The notes under the pieces were generated by a model. The model saw nothing but the letters and a program-made list of their open reading frames with translations, searched no databases and was not told the DNA's origin. A program made the position numbers and the translations under genes. A stretch of 64,000 nucleotides of DNA from Kineosporia aurantiaca JCM 3230 (lineage in GTDB: Bacteria > Actinomycetota > Actinomycetes > Actinomycetales > Kineosporiaceae): contig JODP01000014.1 in the NCBI GenBank assembly GCA_000719025.1, positions 100,384 through 164,383 of the forward strand, given 5' to 3'. Positions 23,345-32,096 of the stretch are shown one piece after another. The stretch's first letter is position 1. Each line of letters begins with the position of its first letter.

Positions 23345-24916
23345 TCAGGGACGGGTGAGGGCGTCGACGGCGCCCCCGGCGATGCCGGTGGACACGCCTT
23401 CGGCGTCCCGGTGCCCGGTCTCCCGCGGGGTGATCTCCAGGCCGAGGGCGAGCTGCGGCTGCTCCAGGGCGTGCTTGCCCAGGTGCTCGGAGTCCGGCAG
23501 CGCGATCGGGTAGGAACCGGTGAAGCACGCGGTGCAGAGCCGGTCGCGCTTCTGCTCGGTGGCCTCGACCATCCCGTCCAGCGAGATGTAGCCGAGCGAG
23601 TCGGCGCCGATGCTGGCCCGGATCTCGTCCACCCCCAGGCCGCTGGCGATCAGCTCGGCCCGGGTGGCGAAGTCGATGCCGTAGAAACACGGCCAGGTGA
23701 CCGGGGCGGAGGAGATCCGGACGTGCACCTCGGCCGCACCGGCCTCGCGGAGCATCCGGACCAGGGCCCGCTGGGTGTTGCCGCGGACGATCGAGTCGTC
23801 CACCACCACCAGGCGCTTGCCCTTGATCACGTTCTTCAGCGGGTTCAGCTTGAGCCGGATGCCGAGCTGCCGGATGGTCTGGCTGGGCTGGATGAAGGTG
23901 CGCCCGACGTAGGCGTTCTTCACCAGGCCCTGGCTGAACGGGATGCCCGACTCCTGGGCGTAACCGACCGCGGCCGGGGTGCCCGACTCCGGCACCGGGA
24001 TCACCAGGTCGGCCTCGACCGGGTGCTCGCGGGCCAGCTGGCGGCCCATGTCGACCCGGGCCTCGTGCACCACCTTGCCGTTGATCGTGGTGTCCGGCCG
24101 GGCCAGGTAGACGTACTCGAAGACGCAGCCGGTCGGCTTCGCCTCGGCGAACCGGCGCGAGCGCAGGCCGTCGGCGTCGATCGCGATGAACTCGCCGGGC
24201 TCGACCTCGCGGACGAACGCGGCCCCGACGATGTCCAGGGCGGCGGTCTCGCTGGCGATCACCCAGCCGGTCTCGAGCTTGCCGATCACCAGGGGGCGCA
24301 CGCCGTGCGGGTCCCGGGCGCCGTAGAGGGTGTGCTCGTCCATGAAGACGAAGCTGAAGGCCCCGCGCAGGTGCGGAAGCACCTCCAGCGCGGTCGCTTC
24401 CAGGGTGTGATCCGGGTCACCGGCCAGCAGCGCCGTCACCAGGGCGGTGTCGGTGGTGTTGCCCTGGACGATCTCACCCCGGTCGAGGGTGCCGTAGCGC
24501 TGCGCCACCAGCTCACGCAGCTCGTGCCCGTTGACCAGGTTGCCGTTGTGCCCCAGGGCGACCGTGCCGGCCGCCGTGTCACCGAGGGTCGGCTGGGCGT
24601 TCTGCCACTGCGAGCCACCGGTGGTGCTGTACCGGCAGTGCCCGACCGCGATGTGCCCCCGCAGTGATTCGAGGGAGGTTTCGTCGAAGACCTGGGAAAC
24701 CAGACCGACGTCCTTGTAGACCAGAAGTTGTTTGCCGTTGCTGACCGCAATGCCCGCCGCTTCCTGACCACGGTGCTGAAGGGCGTACAGGCCGTAATAG
24801 GCCAGTTTCGCCACTTCTTCACCGGGGGCCCAGACTCCGAAGACACCGCAGGCGTCCTGCGGGCCCTTCTCGCCGGGAAGCAGTTCGTGCGAAAGCCGTC
24901 CGTCTCCGCGCGCCAC
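23345..24916 (-). CDS. purF: Amidophosphoribosyltransferase
   Basis: First committed step of purine synthesis, converting PRPP and glutamine to phosphoribosylamine. The protein has 523 residues with a GTG start. An N-terminal propeptide ends before Cys23 (DACGVFGVWAPG), the class II glutaminase nucleophile. The glutaminase also shows ALQHRGQEAAGIAV and GHCRYSTTGG. The phosphoribosyltransferase half carries the PRPP loop RLVVVDDSIVRGNTQ. Conserved Cys in PTGCVFEY, TWPCFYG and LCTACFTG fit the [4Fe-4S] type of PurF. Upstream of purM. Confidence 0.95.
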   Translation of the reverse strand: MARGDGRLSHELLPGEKGPQDACGVFGVWAPGEEVAKLAYYGLYALQHRGQEAAGIAVSNGKQLLVYKDVGLVSQVFDETSLESLRGHIAVGHCRYSTTGGSQWQNAQPTLGDTAAGTVALGHNGNLVNGHELRELVAQRYGTLDRGEIVQGNTTDTALVTALLAGDPDHTLEATALEVLPHLRGAFSFVFMDEHTLYGARDPHGVRPLVIGKLETGWVIASETAALDIVGAAFVREVEPGEFIAIDADGLRSRRFAEAKPTGCVFEYVYLARPDTTINGKVVHEARVDMGRQLAREHPVEADLVIPVPESGTPAAVGYAQESGIPFSQGLVKNAYVGRTFIQPSQTIRQLGIRLKLNPLKNVIKGKRLVVVDDSIVRGNTQRALVRMLREAGAAEVHVRISSAPVTWPCFYGIDFATRAELIASGLGVDEIRASIGADSLGYISLDGMVEATEQKRDRLCTACFTGSYPIALPDSEHLGKHALEQPQLALGLEITPRETGHRDAEGVSTGIAGGAVDALTRP

Positions 24917-25012
24917 GTCATCGAGTGTCGCACATCTGGCGGAGGTCGCCGCATCGGCCGCCGGGGCCGACCGGTGGCCGGAGGGCCGGTTCCGGGGTGT
25001 CGAGCTTGCCGA

Positions 25013-25363
25013 TCAGCCCTTGCGACGATCCAGCAGAACCGCCGCTCCGGAGCCGAGAAGCGCTCCCAAGAGGGCAAAAATGGCGACGAAGTAGCCCAGG
25101 ATGGTCTGTGACGAGTAGTCACCGGAGGCCGGGGACGAGACCGCCAGCACCGCACCCAGAATGACGCCGATCACCAGGCCGGTCAGCCCGAACGCCCGAT
25201 AGCGCGGCGCCCGGCGCATCCGGTAGGTGACCGGGCCGCTGGGCTCGGGGGTCTCCTCGTCGGGAGTCACGGCTGCTTCGGTTTCAGCTTCTGTTTCAGT
25301 TCCGGCTTCGCTTTCGGCCGGTTCGTCCCGATCGTTCGCTTCGTGCTCATCAGTAGGGCTCAC
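25013..25363 (-). CDS. Small two-TM membrane protein, acidic N-terminus
   Basis: Membrane protein of 116 residues without a function known to me. The N-terminal third is very acidic (Glu/Thr-rich). After a basic stretch (YRMRRAPRYRAFG) come two hydrophobic spans, LTGLVIGVILGAVLAVSSPA and TILGYFVAIFALLGALLGSG, and a basic end DRRKG. GTG 25363 has AAGGGA 7 bases upstream; GTG 25387 is an alternative. It lies between the sterol-carrier-like gene and purF, all leftward, an arrangement that recurs near purF in actinobacteria. Confidence 0.7.
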   Translation of the reverse strand: MSPTDEHEANDRDEPAESEAGTETEAETEAAVTPDEETPEPSGPVTYRMRRAPRYRAFGLTGLVIGVILGAVLAVSSPASGDYSSQTILGYFVAIFALLGALLGSGAAVLLDRRKG

Positions 25364-25403
25364 AGTCAGTCCCTTGCTCTCAGCCACGCGTCGACGGTAC
25401 CGA

Positions 25404-25808
25404 TTACGACGGGGTCTCGGTGAGCAGACCGGCCAGCGGCAGCAGCCCGGAGAGGTCGGCCCGCTGCCCACTGGCCCTTACGCGTCCCTGATAAGCCGCA
25501 TCCACCCAGGCCAGACGCCCGGCGACGAGTTCCAGCCAGGTCTGCGGATCGGTCTCCACCACGTTCGGCGGGGTGCCCCGGGTGTGCCGGGGGCCGTCCA
25601 TGCACTGCACCGCCCCGAAGGGCGGGACCCGGACCTCGGTGGTCGGGCCGGGCGCGCGGGCCGCCAGTTCCTCCAGGGTGAATCGCACCGCGTTGGCCAG
25701 AACCGGCCGGGGGACGCCGGTGGGGTCGGCCGCCCATTCGTTCAGGGCGACCCGCCCCACCGCCTCATCGATCTTCCGCTTTCGCACCACCACGGGTTCA
25801 TTGTCCAC
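25404..25808 (-). CDS. Sterol carrier family protein
   Basis: Protein of 134 residues belonging to the actinobacterial sterol-carrier (SCP2-like / maleylpyruvate isomerase C-domain-like) family often found beside purF. Visible features are the basic N-terminus VVVRKRKIDEAVGRVAL, the helix VRFTLEELAARAPG, the strand EVRVPPFGAVQCMDGPRHTRG and WLELVAGRLAWVDA. The ligand is unknown. It precedes the small membrane protein and purF. Confidence 0.8.
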   Translation of the reverse strand: MDNEPVVVRKRKIDEAVGRVALNEWAADPTGVPRPVLANAVRFTLEELAARAPGPTTEVRVPPFGAVQCMDGPRHTRGTPPNVVETDPQTWLELVAGRLAWVDAAYQGRVRASGQRADLSGLLPLAGLLTETPS

Positions 25809-25823
25809 CCGCGGGCCGGGCCG

Positions 25824-27104
25824 CTAGGCCGCCTTCACCAGACCCAACGGCGACCCACTGAGCCCGGGGAAGATCTGTGCCAGTGATCCCGCCCCACAGC
25901 GTTTCTGCAGGATCTCCCCCAGCACCAGCCGATAGTCGGTCGTCCCGGCCAGGTCCCCGTCCACCAGATCCGCGTCCGCGAGCCCGGGCCAGCGTCCGTG
26001 GACCCGACCGCCGTTGACCCCGCCCCCCAGGAGCAACACCGCGTTACCGTGCCCGTGATCCACTCCGCCGGAACCGTTCTCGCCCACCCGGCGACCGAAC
26101 TCGGACAGCGTGACCACGGTGACCTTGCCGAACCGGCTGCCCAGATCGGTGGCGAACGCGGCGAGGGCCAGCGCGACCTCGTTCAGGTGGTCGTGCATCC
26201 AGCCGGCGTCGGCGGTCCCCATCCCGGCATGCATGTCCCAGTCGCCCTCGTCGACGCAGGCCACCTGCAGCCCGACGTCGGCCTTGATCATCCGGGCGAC
26301 ATCCCGCAGGGCGTTGCCGACGGCCGAGTCCTTCGGGTAGGCAGCGCCGTTCGCCGGCTGGTACTTGGTCGCGGCCAGGCGGGCGGTGGTGGCGGTGGCA
26401 CTGAGGGCGGCGGTGGCCGGGGCGGCGACCAGGCTCGGGGCGCCGGCATTCATCGCGGTCAGGGCCCGGGTCCAGCGCTTGCGCTCGGTGGCGTCCCAGG
26501 CGCCGCTGATCGCGAACGAGTCGACGCTGGTCATCGCCAGTTCCGGGGTGGGGCCGGCCAGAGCGAGCGGGACCTCGCTGGATCCGACCTGGGAGGCCTG
26601 GAAGATGCTGCCGCGGTTGCGGGTTCCGAGGGTCCGGTCGAGCCAGCCGGTGCGCAGGCTGGAGCCCGGCGCGGCCCGCTCGAGTTCCTGCATGGCCTGG
26701 AAGTGCGAACGGGTCGGGTTGTCCTGGCCGACCGCGTGCACGGCGCCGAAAGTTCCGGCGTCCCAGAACTTCTTGAGCGGCTGGAGGGCCGGGTGCAGGC
26801 CGAAGATGCCGCCGGCCGGGATCAGCGAGCGCTCCTGGATGCCGATCGTCGGGCGGGCCTGGAGGTAGCCCGGGTCGCCGGTCGGGACGATCGCGTTCAG
26901 GCCGTCGAAGCCACCCCGCAGCGAGAGCACCACCAGGACGTCACCGGTGTAGGCGGCGGGCGAGTCGGCGAAGGCGAACTGGGCGTTGAACCCGTCCACC
27001 GCGGTCAGGACCCCGCCGAGGGCGCCGGTGGCGGCCAGGCCGCGCAGCAGGGTGCGGCGGGAGAGGCCGGTGGCGGGCTCGGGGCAGAGGCAGGATGCGT
27101 CCAT
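25824..27104 (-). CDS. DUF1501 protein, Tat-exported
   Basis: Predicted exported protein of 426 residues in the DUF1501 (sulfatase-like, alkaline-phosphatase fold) family. It has a twin-arginine signal, LSRRTLLRGLAATGALGGVL. Family motifs include LVVLSLRGGFDGLNAIVP near the mature N-terminus, NPTRSHFQAMQELERA, CVDEGDWDMHAGMG and VVTLSEFGRRVGENGSGGVD with HGHGNAVLLLGGGVNGGRV. Function is not established; these proteins occur paired with DUF1800 proteins, as here (DUF1800 gene 124 bp upstream in the same direction), suggesting a joint extracellular role. Confidence 0.88.
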   Translation of the reverse strand: MDASCLCPEPATGLSRRTLLRGLAATGALGGVLTAVDGFNAQFAFADSPAAYTGDVLVVLSLRGGFDGLNAIVPTGDPGYLQARPTIGIQERSLIPAGGIFGLHPALQPLKKFWDAGTFGAVHAVGQDNPTRSHFQAMQELERAAPGSSLRTGWLDRTLGTRNRGSIFQASQVGSSEVPLALAGPTPELAMTSVDSFAISGAWDATERKRWTRALTAMNAGAPSLVAAPATAALSATATTARLAATKYQPANGAAYPKDSAVGNALRDVARMIKADVGLQVACVDEGDWDMHAGMGTADAGWMHDHLNEVALALAAFATDLGSRFGKVTVVTLSEFGRRVGENGSGGVDHGHGNAVLLLGGGVNGGRVHGRWPGLADADLVDGDLAGTTDYRLVLGEILQKRCGAGSLAQIFPGLSGSPLGLVKAA

Positions 27105-27228
27105 GCAGGGAGTGATGTCCTCGGGTGTCGAGTCGGTCTGGCGGCAGGAGGTCGTCGGATCGGCTGGGCACCCAGGATGGGCGCTGGCTCTGCCCCACCC
27201 ATCGGCTACCGACGGGTAAAGATGAGGA

Positions 27229-28668
27229 TTACCGCAGGGCGTGGGCCGGGGAGTCGAGCAGCAGGCTGACCACGTACGGCAGCCGCCAGCCGATCGCCGG
27301 GCTGTCCTTGGCGATCGGGGTGGCCGGGGTGATCCGGTGGCCCTCGTCGGTCAGGAAGTCGCAGATCGCCACCTGCTGGGCCTTCGGCGCCGACTGCTGC
27401 AGCAACCGCTCCGAGAGCGCGTCGATCAGTGCCCCGTGGGTGGCCGGCCGGGGTTTCGGGATCATCGCGGTCAGGGCCGGGCCGGTGAGCGTGGTCGGCC
27501 ACCAGCGGGCCGCGATGTTCAGGTGCGAGTTCCAGCGGGCCAGCGTGCCGGCCGCGGACTGCCAGGCGGCGGCCACGTCCGGATAGCCGTTCGGCGGTCC
27601 CCAGTAGAGCGGCGCGTGGCCCATGTCCAGGATCATCCAGTGCAGGCTCTCGATGCCCTCGGTACCGGTCGCGTCCGGCTTCATCCCGAGGATCCGCACG
27701 GTCGCCACCAGGTCCTCGTACGGCCGGCGCACCTTCTGCCCCGCCGAGGCCGCGAATTCGGCGCTGTTGAACAGCTCTCGCAACACCGGAACGATCGCGG
27801 TGTCGTTCGCCAGGTAGACCGCGGCCAGCCGGGCCACCAGGGCGGCGGACGGCGAGTCCCCGACGAACCGCAGGCACAGCTTGGTCGCCAGCTGCCGGGC
27901 CGTGTTCTCGTGCCGGGCCAGGTAGTTCAGGTAACGGATCGCCACGTCCCGGCCCCCGGCGGCGGTCGGGTTGCTGTCGCTGAACCCGAGAACCTGCACC
28001 GGGCCGACGAAATGGCGCGGCGGACGGTAGGTGGCCTCGCCGGATCCGTCGGTCCCCAGACCGGTGAGGATCCGGGCGCTGTTCTTCACGTCGTCCTCGG
28101 TGTAGCCCGTCCCGACCCCGACGGTGTGCAGTTCCAGCAGCTCCCGGCCCTGGTTCTCGTTCGGGTGGTCCTTGGTCGAGGAGGTGTTGTCCAGATAGCT
28201 CTGCATCGCCGGATGCAGACTGGCCGCGACCAGCAGGTCGGCGAAGCTCCCGAGGGTGTGCTGCCGGATCACCCGGTCGTAGTCGGCCCGGGAGTCCCAG
28301 ACGTCACCGGAGGGACAGGTGACGTTGAGGTGGTTGGACCAGAACTCGACCATCAGCTCGAACAGCTGGCGCTCGCTCCAGACCGCCCGGACCAGCGTCG
28401 CCCGGGTCAGGTCGATCATCACGTCCCAGGTGCCGATGTGCTGGGCGAACTCGGTGCGGATCCGGGCGATCGGCCAGGTGATCCTCGGGAACCTCTGGAG
28501 GATCTTGTCGGTGTAGGCGTCCTTGATCGACTCGGGCGCCAGCTGCCGTTCCAGCCAGGCGTTCCGCCCGAGCTTCTGGGCCTCGGCGATCAGGGCCGGG
28601 GTGGGTCCGTAGGTGGCCCGGCGCAGCAGGAGGAGGGTTTGGGCGTCCATTGCGGTGCCTGTCGGCAC
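27229..28668 (-). CDS. DUF1800 family protein
   Basis: Protein of 479 residues with the DUF1800 layout: LLLLRRATYGPTPALIAEA at the start, ELMVEFWSNHLNVTCP, IRQHTLGSFADLLVAASLHPAMQSYLD, the signature NENQGRELLELHTVGVG.YT, and C-terminal ILGMKPDATG and YWGPPNGYPDVAAAWQS. Unlike its DUF1501 partner it has no evident signal peptide, so it may be carried by the partner or stay inside. GTG 28668 is the longest start and ATG 28650 is equally possible; neither has a good ribosome site. First gene of a pair with the DUF1501 gene. Confidence 0.88.
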   Translation of the reverse strand: MPTGTAMDAQTLLLLRRATYGPTPALIAEAQKLGRNAWLERQLAPESIKDAYTDKILQRFPRITWPIARIRTEFAQHIGTWDVMIDLTRATLVRAVWSERQLFELMVEFWSNHLNVTCPSGDVWDSRADYDRVIRQHTLGSFADLLVAASLHPAMQSYLDNTSSTKDHPNENQGRELLELHTVGVGTGYTEDDVKNSARILTGLGTDGSGEATYRPPRHFVGPVQVLGFSDSNPTAAGGRDVAIRYLNYLARHENTARQLATKLCLRFVGDSPSAALVARLAAVYLANDTAIVPVLRELFNSAEFAASAGQKVRRPYEDLVATVRILGMKPDATGTEGIESLHWMILDMGHAPLYWGPPNGYPDVAAAWQSAAGTLARWNSHLNIAARWWPTTLTGPALTAMIPKPRPATHGALIDALSERLLQQSAPKAQQVAICDFLTDEGHRITPATPIAKDSPAIGWRLPYVVSLLLDSPAHALR

Positions 28669-28704
28669 CCGTTCGGGGCGGCTGATGGGCCGGTCGGGTT
28701 GCTC

Positions 28705-29562
28705 TCAGATGCGGGACGCCCGGTAGCACTCGGTCCGGTGGGGTAGACCGAGCTCGCCGGAGTTCCCCTCTTCGGCGGCCACCCGTTCGGCCAGCTGTTC
28801 GACCTGTTCGAGGACCTCGTCCCGATCGGGCCGGGTGGCGACGTAGGACCAGCTCGACACCAGATCGACCAGGGCGGCGGTGGGCATCCGCAGCGTGTAG
28901 GCGAAGGTGGCGTGCTCGACCGGGCCGAACTCGGCGATGGACAGATCGACCTGGGCCTGGTCCCCGCGCCCGGTCGGCCCGGTCTGCCCGGTCGGCCCGG
29001 TCGGCCCGGTCGGCCCGGGCTCGGCGGCCCTGGCGTTGAGGCCGTTGGCCCAGCCCGGCACCCCGGCCAGGGCGTTCAGCTCAGCCACCCAGGGCACCTG
29101 CAGATCGCGGTTGTGCCAGGCCACCGCCAGCCGGCCGCCCGGGCGCAGGACCCGGGCGATCTCCAGGGCGGCGTCCGGCTGCTTCAGCCAGTGCCAGGCC
29201 TGCGCCACGGTGACCACGTCGACGCTGCCGTCGGGCAGCGGGATCTGCTCGGCACCGGCCTCGATCACTCGCACCTGCGGCAGCTTCCGGGCCAGCACGG
29301 CGAGCATGCCCGGGTCCGGGTCGACGGCGGTGACCGAGTGCCCGAGCCCGGCCAGCGTCTCGGTCAGCTTGCCGGTGCCCGCGCCCAGGTCCAGCACCTC
29401 GAGCCCGGTGCCCGCCCGGTCGGAGCCGGGCTCGGGGCCGGCCTCGGTTCCGGGCTCGGTGCCGGTCAGCCAGCGGGCGGTCTCGGCCGGCCAGTCCGGA
29501 CGCCGGCTGTCGTAGTTGGCGGCATTGCTGCCGAACGAGACGCGCTGCTGCTCCCAGGTCAT
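28705..29562 (-). CDS. Class I SAM-dependent methyltransferase
   Basis: Methyltransferase of 285 residues. It begins MTWEQQRVSFGSNAANYDSR, preceded by AGGAACC. SAM-binding motif I is LEVLDLGAGTGKLTETLA, then the acidic loop TAVDPDPGML, motif III VDVVTVAQAWHWL (the AWHW form of the UbiE/Cj-like group) and RPGGRLAVAWHNRD. Two low-complexity inserts are unusual: a Gly/Pro/Glu run at about residues 33-50 and a collagen-like run of GPT triplets at about 183-200 (GPTGPTGPTGQTGPTG). Substrate unknown. Downstream of the TetR gene, 5 bp apart, same strand. Confidence 0.85.
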   Translation of the reverse strand: MTWEQQRVSFGSNAANYDSRRPDWPAETARWLTGTEPGTEAGPEPGSDRAGTGLEVLDLGAGTGKLTETLAGLGHSVTAVDPDPGMLAVLARKLPQVRVIEAGAEQIPLPDGSVDVVTVAQAWHWLKQPDAALEIARVLRPGGRLAVAWHNRDLQVPWVAELNALAGVPGWANGLNARAAEPGPTGPTGPTGQTGPTGRGDQAQVDLSIAEFGPVEHATFAYTLRMPTAALVDLVSSWSYVATRPDRDEVLEQVEQLAERVAAEEGNSGELGLPHRTECYRASRI

Positions 29563-29567
29563 GGTTC

Positions 29568-30293
29568 CTATTCTGGCGGGACGCCGAGAAGGCCACTCAT
29601 GGTGTTGATGAGCACCCGGCCGAACAGGTCGTCCGCGTTCTTACGGGCCAGCGCGTCGTCCGGCACCCGAGCCGCGAGAATCTCGGCCAGGTAAGGGTGT
29701 TTCCCGTCGCTGATCCGCTCGGCCAAGTAGGCGGCGTTGGCCAGCTGGACCTCCGGGCTGGTGTTGCTGACCGGAGCGGCCTCGTCCATCGCGAAGAGCC
29801 CGACCACGCCGTTGAAGATCGCCGCCGTCTCCATCTTGACCCGCCCCGGGGCCGGCACCCCGGCCAGCGCGGCCACCACCCGCTCGGTGTAGTCGATCGT
29901 CGCCGGGCCCAGCATCCCCGGGTTCAGCTGCCCGGACATGCTGAGCTCGAGCAGCCAGCGGTGATCGCGGTAGGTGGCCCGCAGGGCCTGGGCGATGTCC
30001 AGCAGGTCCTGACGCCAGCCGTTGCCGGTCGGCGTCGCGGGCAGCTGCAGGGCGCCGATACAGGCGTCGGCCATCAGGGCGATCAGCTCGTCCCGGGTGG
30101 CCACGTAGCGGTAGAGCGAGGCCGGGGCGATCCCCACCGCGGCCGCGGCCCGGCGCATCGAGACCGCCTTCAGCCCCTCGGCATCGGCCAGGGTGATCGC
30201 GGCGGCGGCGATCGAGGACCGGCTGTGCTCGGGTGCGGGGCCGCGGGCACCGCGCTCGGAACGCTTCCAGATCGGCAGGTCGGGGTCGGGCAC
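29568..30293 (-). CDS. TetR-family transcriptional regulator (drrAB repressor candidate)
   Basis: Repressor-like protein of 241 residues. GTG 30293 is preferred (GAGAGGA upstream); longer starts run into the operator region. The N-terminal helix-turn-helix reads IAAAAITLADAEGLKAVSM then AAAVGIAPASLYRYVATRDEL. The C-terminal ligand domain resembles TetR_C groups. It is divergent from an ABC exporter, and a 19-bp palindrome lies between them. It therefore probably represses the exporter, and itself, until an exported compound binds. Confidence 0.86.
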   Translation of the reverse strand: MPDPDLPIWKRSERGARGPAPEHSRSSIAAAAITLADAEGLKAVSMRRAAAAVGIAPASLYRYVATRDELIALMADACIGALQLPATPTGNGWRQDLLDIAQALRATYRDHRWLLELSMSGQLNPGMLGPATIDYTERVVAALAGVPAPGRVKMETAAIFNGVVGLFAMDEAAPVSNTSPEVQLANAAYLAERISDGKHPYLAEILAARVPDDALARKNADDLFGRVLINTMSGLLGVPPE

Positions 30294-30319
30294 GGCGCCA
30301 TCCTCTCCCACCCCTTTAA

Positions 30320-30338
30320 CTGCGAACACTGTTTGCAG
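30320..30338. promoter_or_regulatory. Candidate TetR operator
   Basis: Imperfect palindrome CTGCGAACACTGTTTGCAG (arms CTGC[G/A]AACA / TGTT[T/C]GCAG around a central C). It lies 26 bp from the repressor start and 49 bp from the ABC ATPase start, where a TetR dimer would block both promoters. Confidence 0.6.
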
Positions 30339-30387
30339 TATGGTTCGAACAACCGCGAACGACGATCGCAGTTGGGGAGGACCGGAG

Positions 30388-31323
30388 ATGACGCCGGTGA
30401 TCGAGACGATCGACCTGAGCCGGGGGTACGGCTCGGTGCCGGCCCTGCAGTCCCTGTCGCTGTCCGTGCCGGAGGGGACGGTCTGCGCCCTGCTCGGACC
30501 GAACGGCGCGGGCAAGACCACGGCCGTGCGGATCCTGGCGACCCTGGACCGCCCGGACTCCGGCAGCGCCCGGATCTGCGGGTTCGACGTGGTCGAGCAG
30601 GCCGGTCAGGTGCGCCGGCGGATCGGTCTGGCCGGGCAGCACGCGGCTCTGGACGACGCCCTGAACGGCCGGGACAACCTGTTCATCCTCGGCCTGATGC
30701 ATCATCTGGGGCGCCGCCGGGCGGGGGCCCGGGCCGACGAACTCCTGGAGCGGTTCGGCCTGGCCGAGGCCGCCGGGCGGCTGGTGCGCACCTGGTCGGG
30801 CGGGATGCGGCGGCGGCTGGACCTGATCGCCAGCCTGATCACCGAGCCGCCGGTGCTCTTCCTGGACGAGCCGACCACCGGCCTGGACCCGCGCAGCCGC
30901 AACGAGATCCATTCCACCATCACCGATCTCGCCCGGTCCGGCAGCACCGTGCTGCTCACCACGCAGTACCTGGAGGAGGCGGACCGGCTGGCCGACGACG
31001 TGATGATCATCGACTCCGGCCGGGAGATCGCCCACGGCACCCCGGCCCAGCTGAAGGATCTGCTCGGGGCGCGGGTGGAGGTGCTGGTCGAGACGGCCGG
31101 CCTGCTGTCCGGGGCGGCCGCGACCCTGACCGGCCTGGGTGGACGCGAGCTGGTGACGGACGCGGAGTCCGGGCGGATCTCGGCCACCGTGCCGACCGGT
31201 TCGCTGTCCCTGCCCGGCCTCGTCCGGCATTTCGACGACCGGGGAATTGCCCTGCTGGACGCCGAGGTGCGCCGGCCGTCCCTCGACGAAGTGTTCCTCA
31301 ACCTGACCGGAGGTTCCCGATGA
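30388..31323 (+). CDS. ABC exporter ATP-binding protein (DrrA type)
   Basis: Nucleotide-binding subunit of 311 residues, like daunorubicin exporter DrrA. It shows Walker A GPNGAGKTT (residues 37-45), signature WSGGMRRRLD, Walker B VLFLDEPTTGLD, and an H-loop in which TTQYLEEAD replaces THYMEEAE, as usual for DrrA-type proteins. The C-terminal domain ends RRPSLDEVFLNLTG, typical of the family. ATG 30388 follows GGGGAGG. The stop overlaps the permease start as ATGA. Regulated, by position, by the divergent TetR. Confidence 0.92.
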   Translation: MTPVIETIDLSRGYGSVPALQSLSLSVPEGTVCALLGPNGAGKTTAVRILATLDRPDSGSARICGFDVVEQAGQVRRRIGLAGQHAALDDALNGRDNLFILGLMHHLGRRRAGARADELLERFGLAEAAGRLVRTWSGGMRRRLDLIASLITEPPVLFLDEPTTGLDPRSRNEIHSTITDLARSGSTVLLTTQYLEEADRLADDVMIIDSGREIAHGTPAQLKDLLGARVEVLVETAGLLSGAAATLTGLGGRELVTDAESGRISATVPTGSLSLPGLVRHFDDRGIALLDAEVRRPSLDEVFLNLTGGSR

Positions 31324-32093
31324 GAGACGCCCTGCCCGCCGCGGAACGCCTGCTCACCGCGGTCTTCCGCAACCCCGCCTTCATCCTGGTGCTGGTGGCG
31401 GCGCCGATCATGCTGGTGCTGGTCTTCGGCTTCATCTTCGGCGGGGCGATCGCGGTGCCCGGTCAGGCCGGGGGCGGCGCCGCCTATCGCGAGTTCCTGC
31501 TCCCCGGGCTGCTGGTCGTGCTCGCCTCCAACATCGTGCCCTCCATGGTCAGCGCGGCCAAGGACAACCACACCGGCCTCACCGACCGGTTCCGCTCGCT
31601 CCCGATCAGCCGCGCCGCCGTCCCCGCCGGGCAGGCCCTGGCCAGTCTGGTCTACGGCGCGATCAGCTTTGCCGTGATGATGGCCTGCGGGCTGGCGGTG
31701 GGCTGGCGGATCCGGGGCGGGTTGGACGAAACCCTGCTCGCGGTAGGCCTTCTCCTGCTCTTCCAATTCGCCGCGGGCTGGATCGGGATGTATCTCGGCT
31801 ACCTGTTCGACGACGAGCAGACGGCCGGGCAGGCAGCGGTGCTGGTGATGCCGGTCGGGATGATCTCGAACGTCTTCGTGCCCACCGAGGGCATGCCCGC
31901 CGGGCTACGGACGATTGCCGAATGGAACCCGCTCAGCGCCGTCGGCACGGCCCTGCGGGAGCTCTTCGGCAACCCCAACGTCCCCGCCGACGGGACCTGG
32001 CCTCTGGAACATCCGGTCGCCGCGTCCCTCATCTGGATCGGTGCTCTGCTGGCGGTCTTCGTACCGCTGTGCACGCTGCGGTACGCGCGCTGA
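31320..32093 (+). CDS. ABC exporter permease (DrrB / ABC-2 type)
   Basis: Membrane subunit of 257 residues with six predicted spans, e.g. FILVLVAAPIMLVLVFGFIF, LLPGLLVVLASNIVP and FQFAAGWIGMYLG. The ABC-2 segment TDRFRSLPISRAAVPAGQ between early spans and the motif VMPVGMISNVFVPTEGMPAG near the end are typical of DrrB. ATG 31320 overlaps the ATPase stop. Together they form a one-plus-one exporter, likely for a hydrophobic drug or natural product. Confidence 0.92.
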   Translation: MRDALPAAERLLTAVFRNPAFILVLVAAPIMLVLVFGFIFGGAIAVPGQAGGGAAYREFLLPGLLVVLASNIVPSMVSAAKDNHTGLTDRFRSLPISRAAVPAGQALASLVYGAISFAVMMACGLAVGWRIRGGLDETLLAVGLLLLFQFAAGWIGMYLGYLFDDEQTAGQAAVLVMPVGMISNVFVPTEGMPAGLRTIAEWNPLSAVGTALRELFGNPNVPADGTWPLEHPVAASLIWIGALLAVFVPLCTLRYAR

Positions 32094-32096
32094 GGG

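Noticed and set aside
23277..23690. Extension of purM upstream of 23276
   Set aside because: It overlaps the 3' end of purF in another frame and shows only Arg/Gly/Pro-rich shadow sequence. PurM homology starts at about 23276.
29697..31319. Long N-terminal extension in frame with the DrrB permease
   Set aside because: It is antisense to the TetR gene and out of frame with the ABC ATPase. The true permease starts at the ATGA overlap at 31320.
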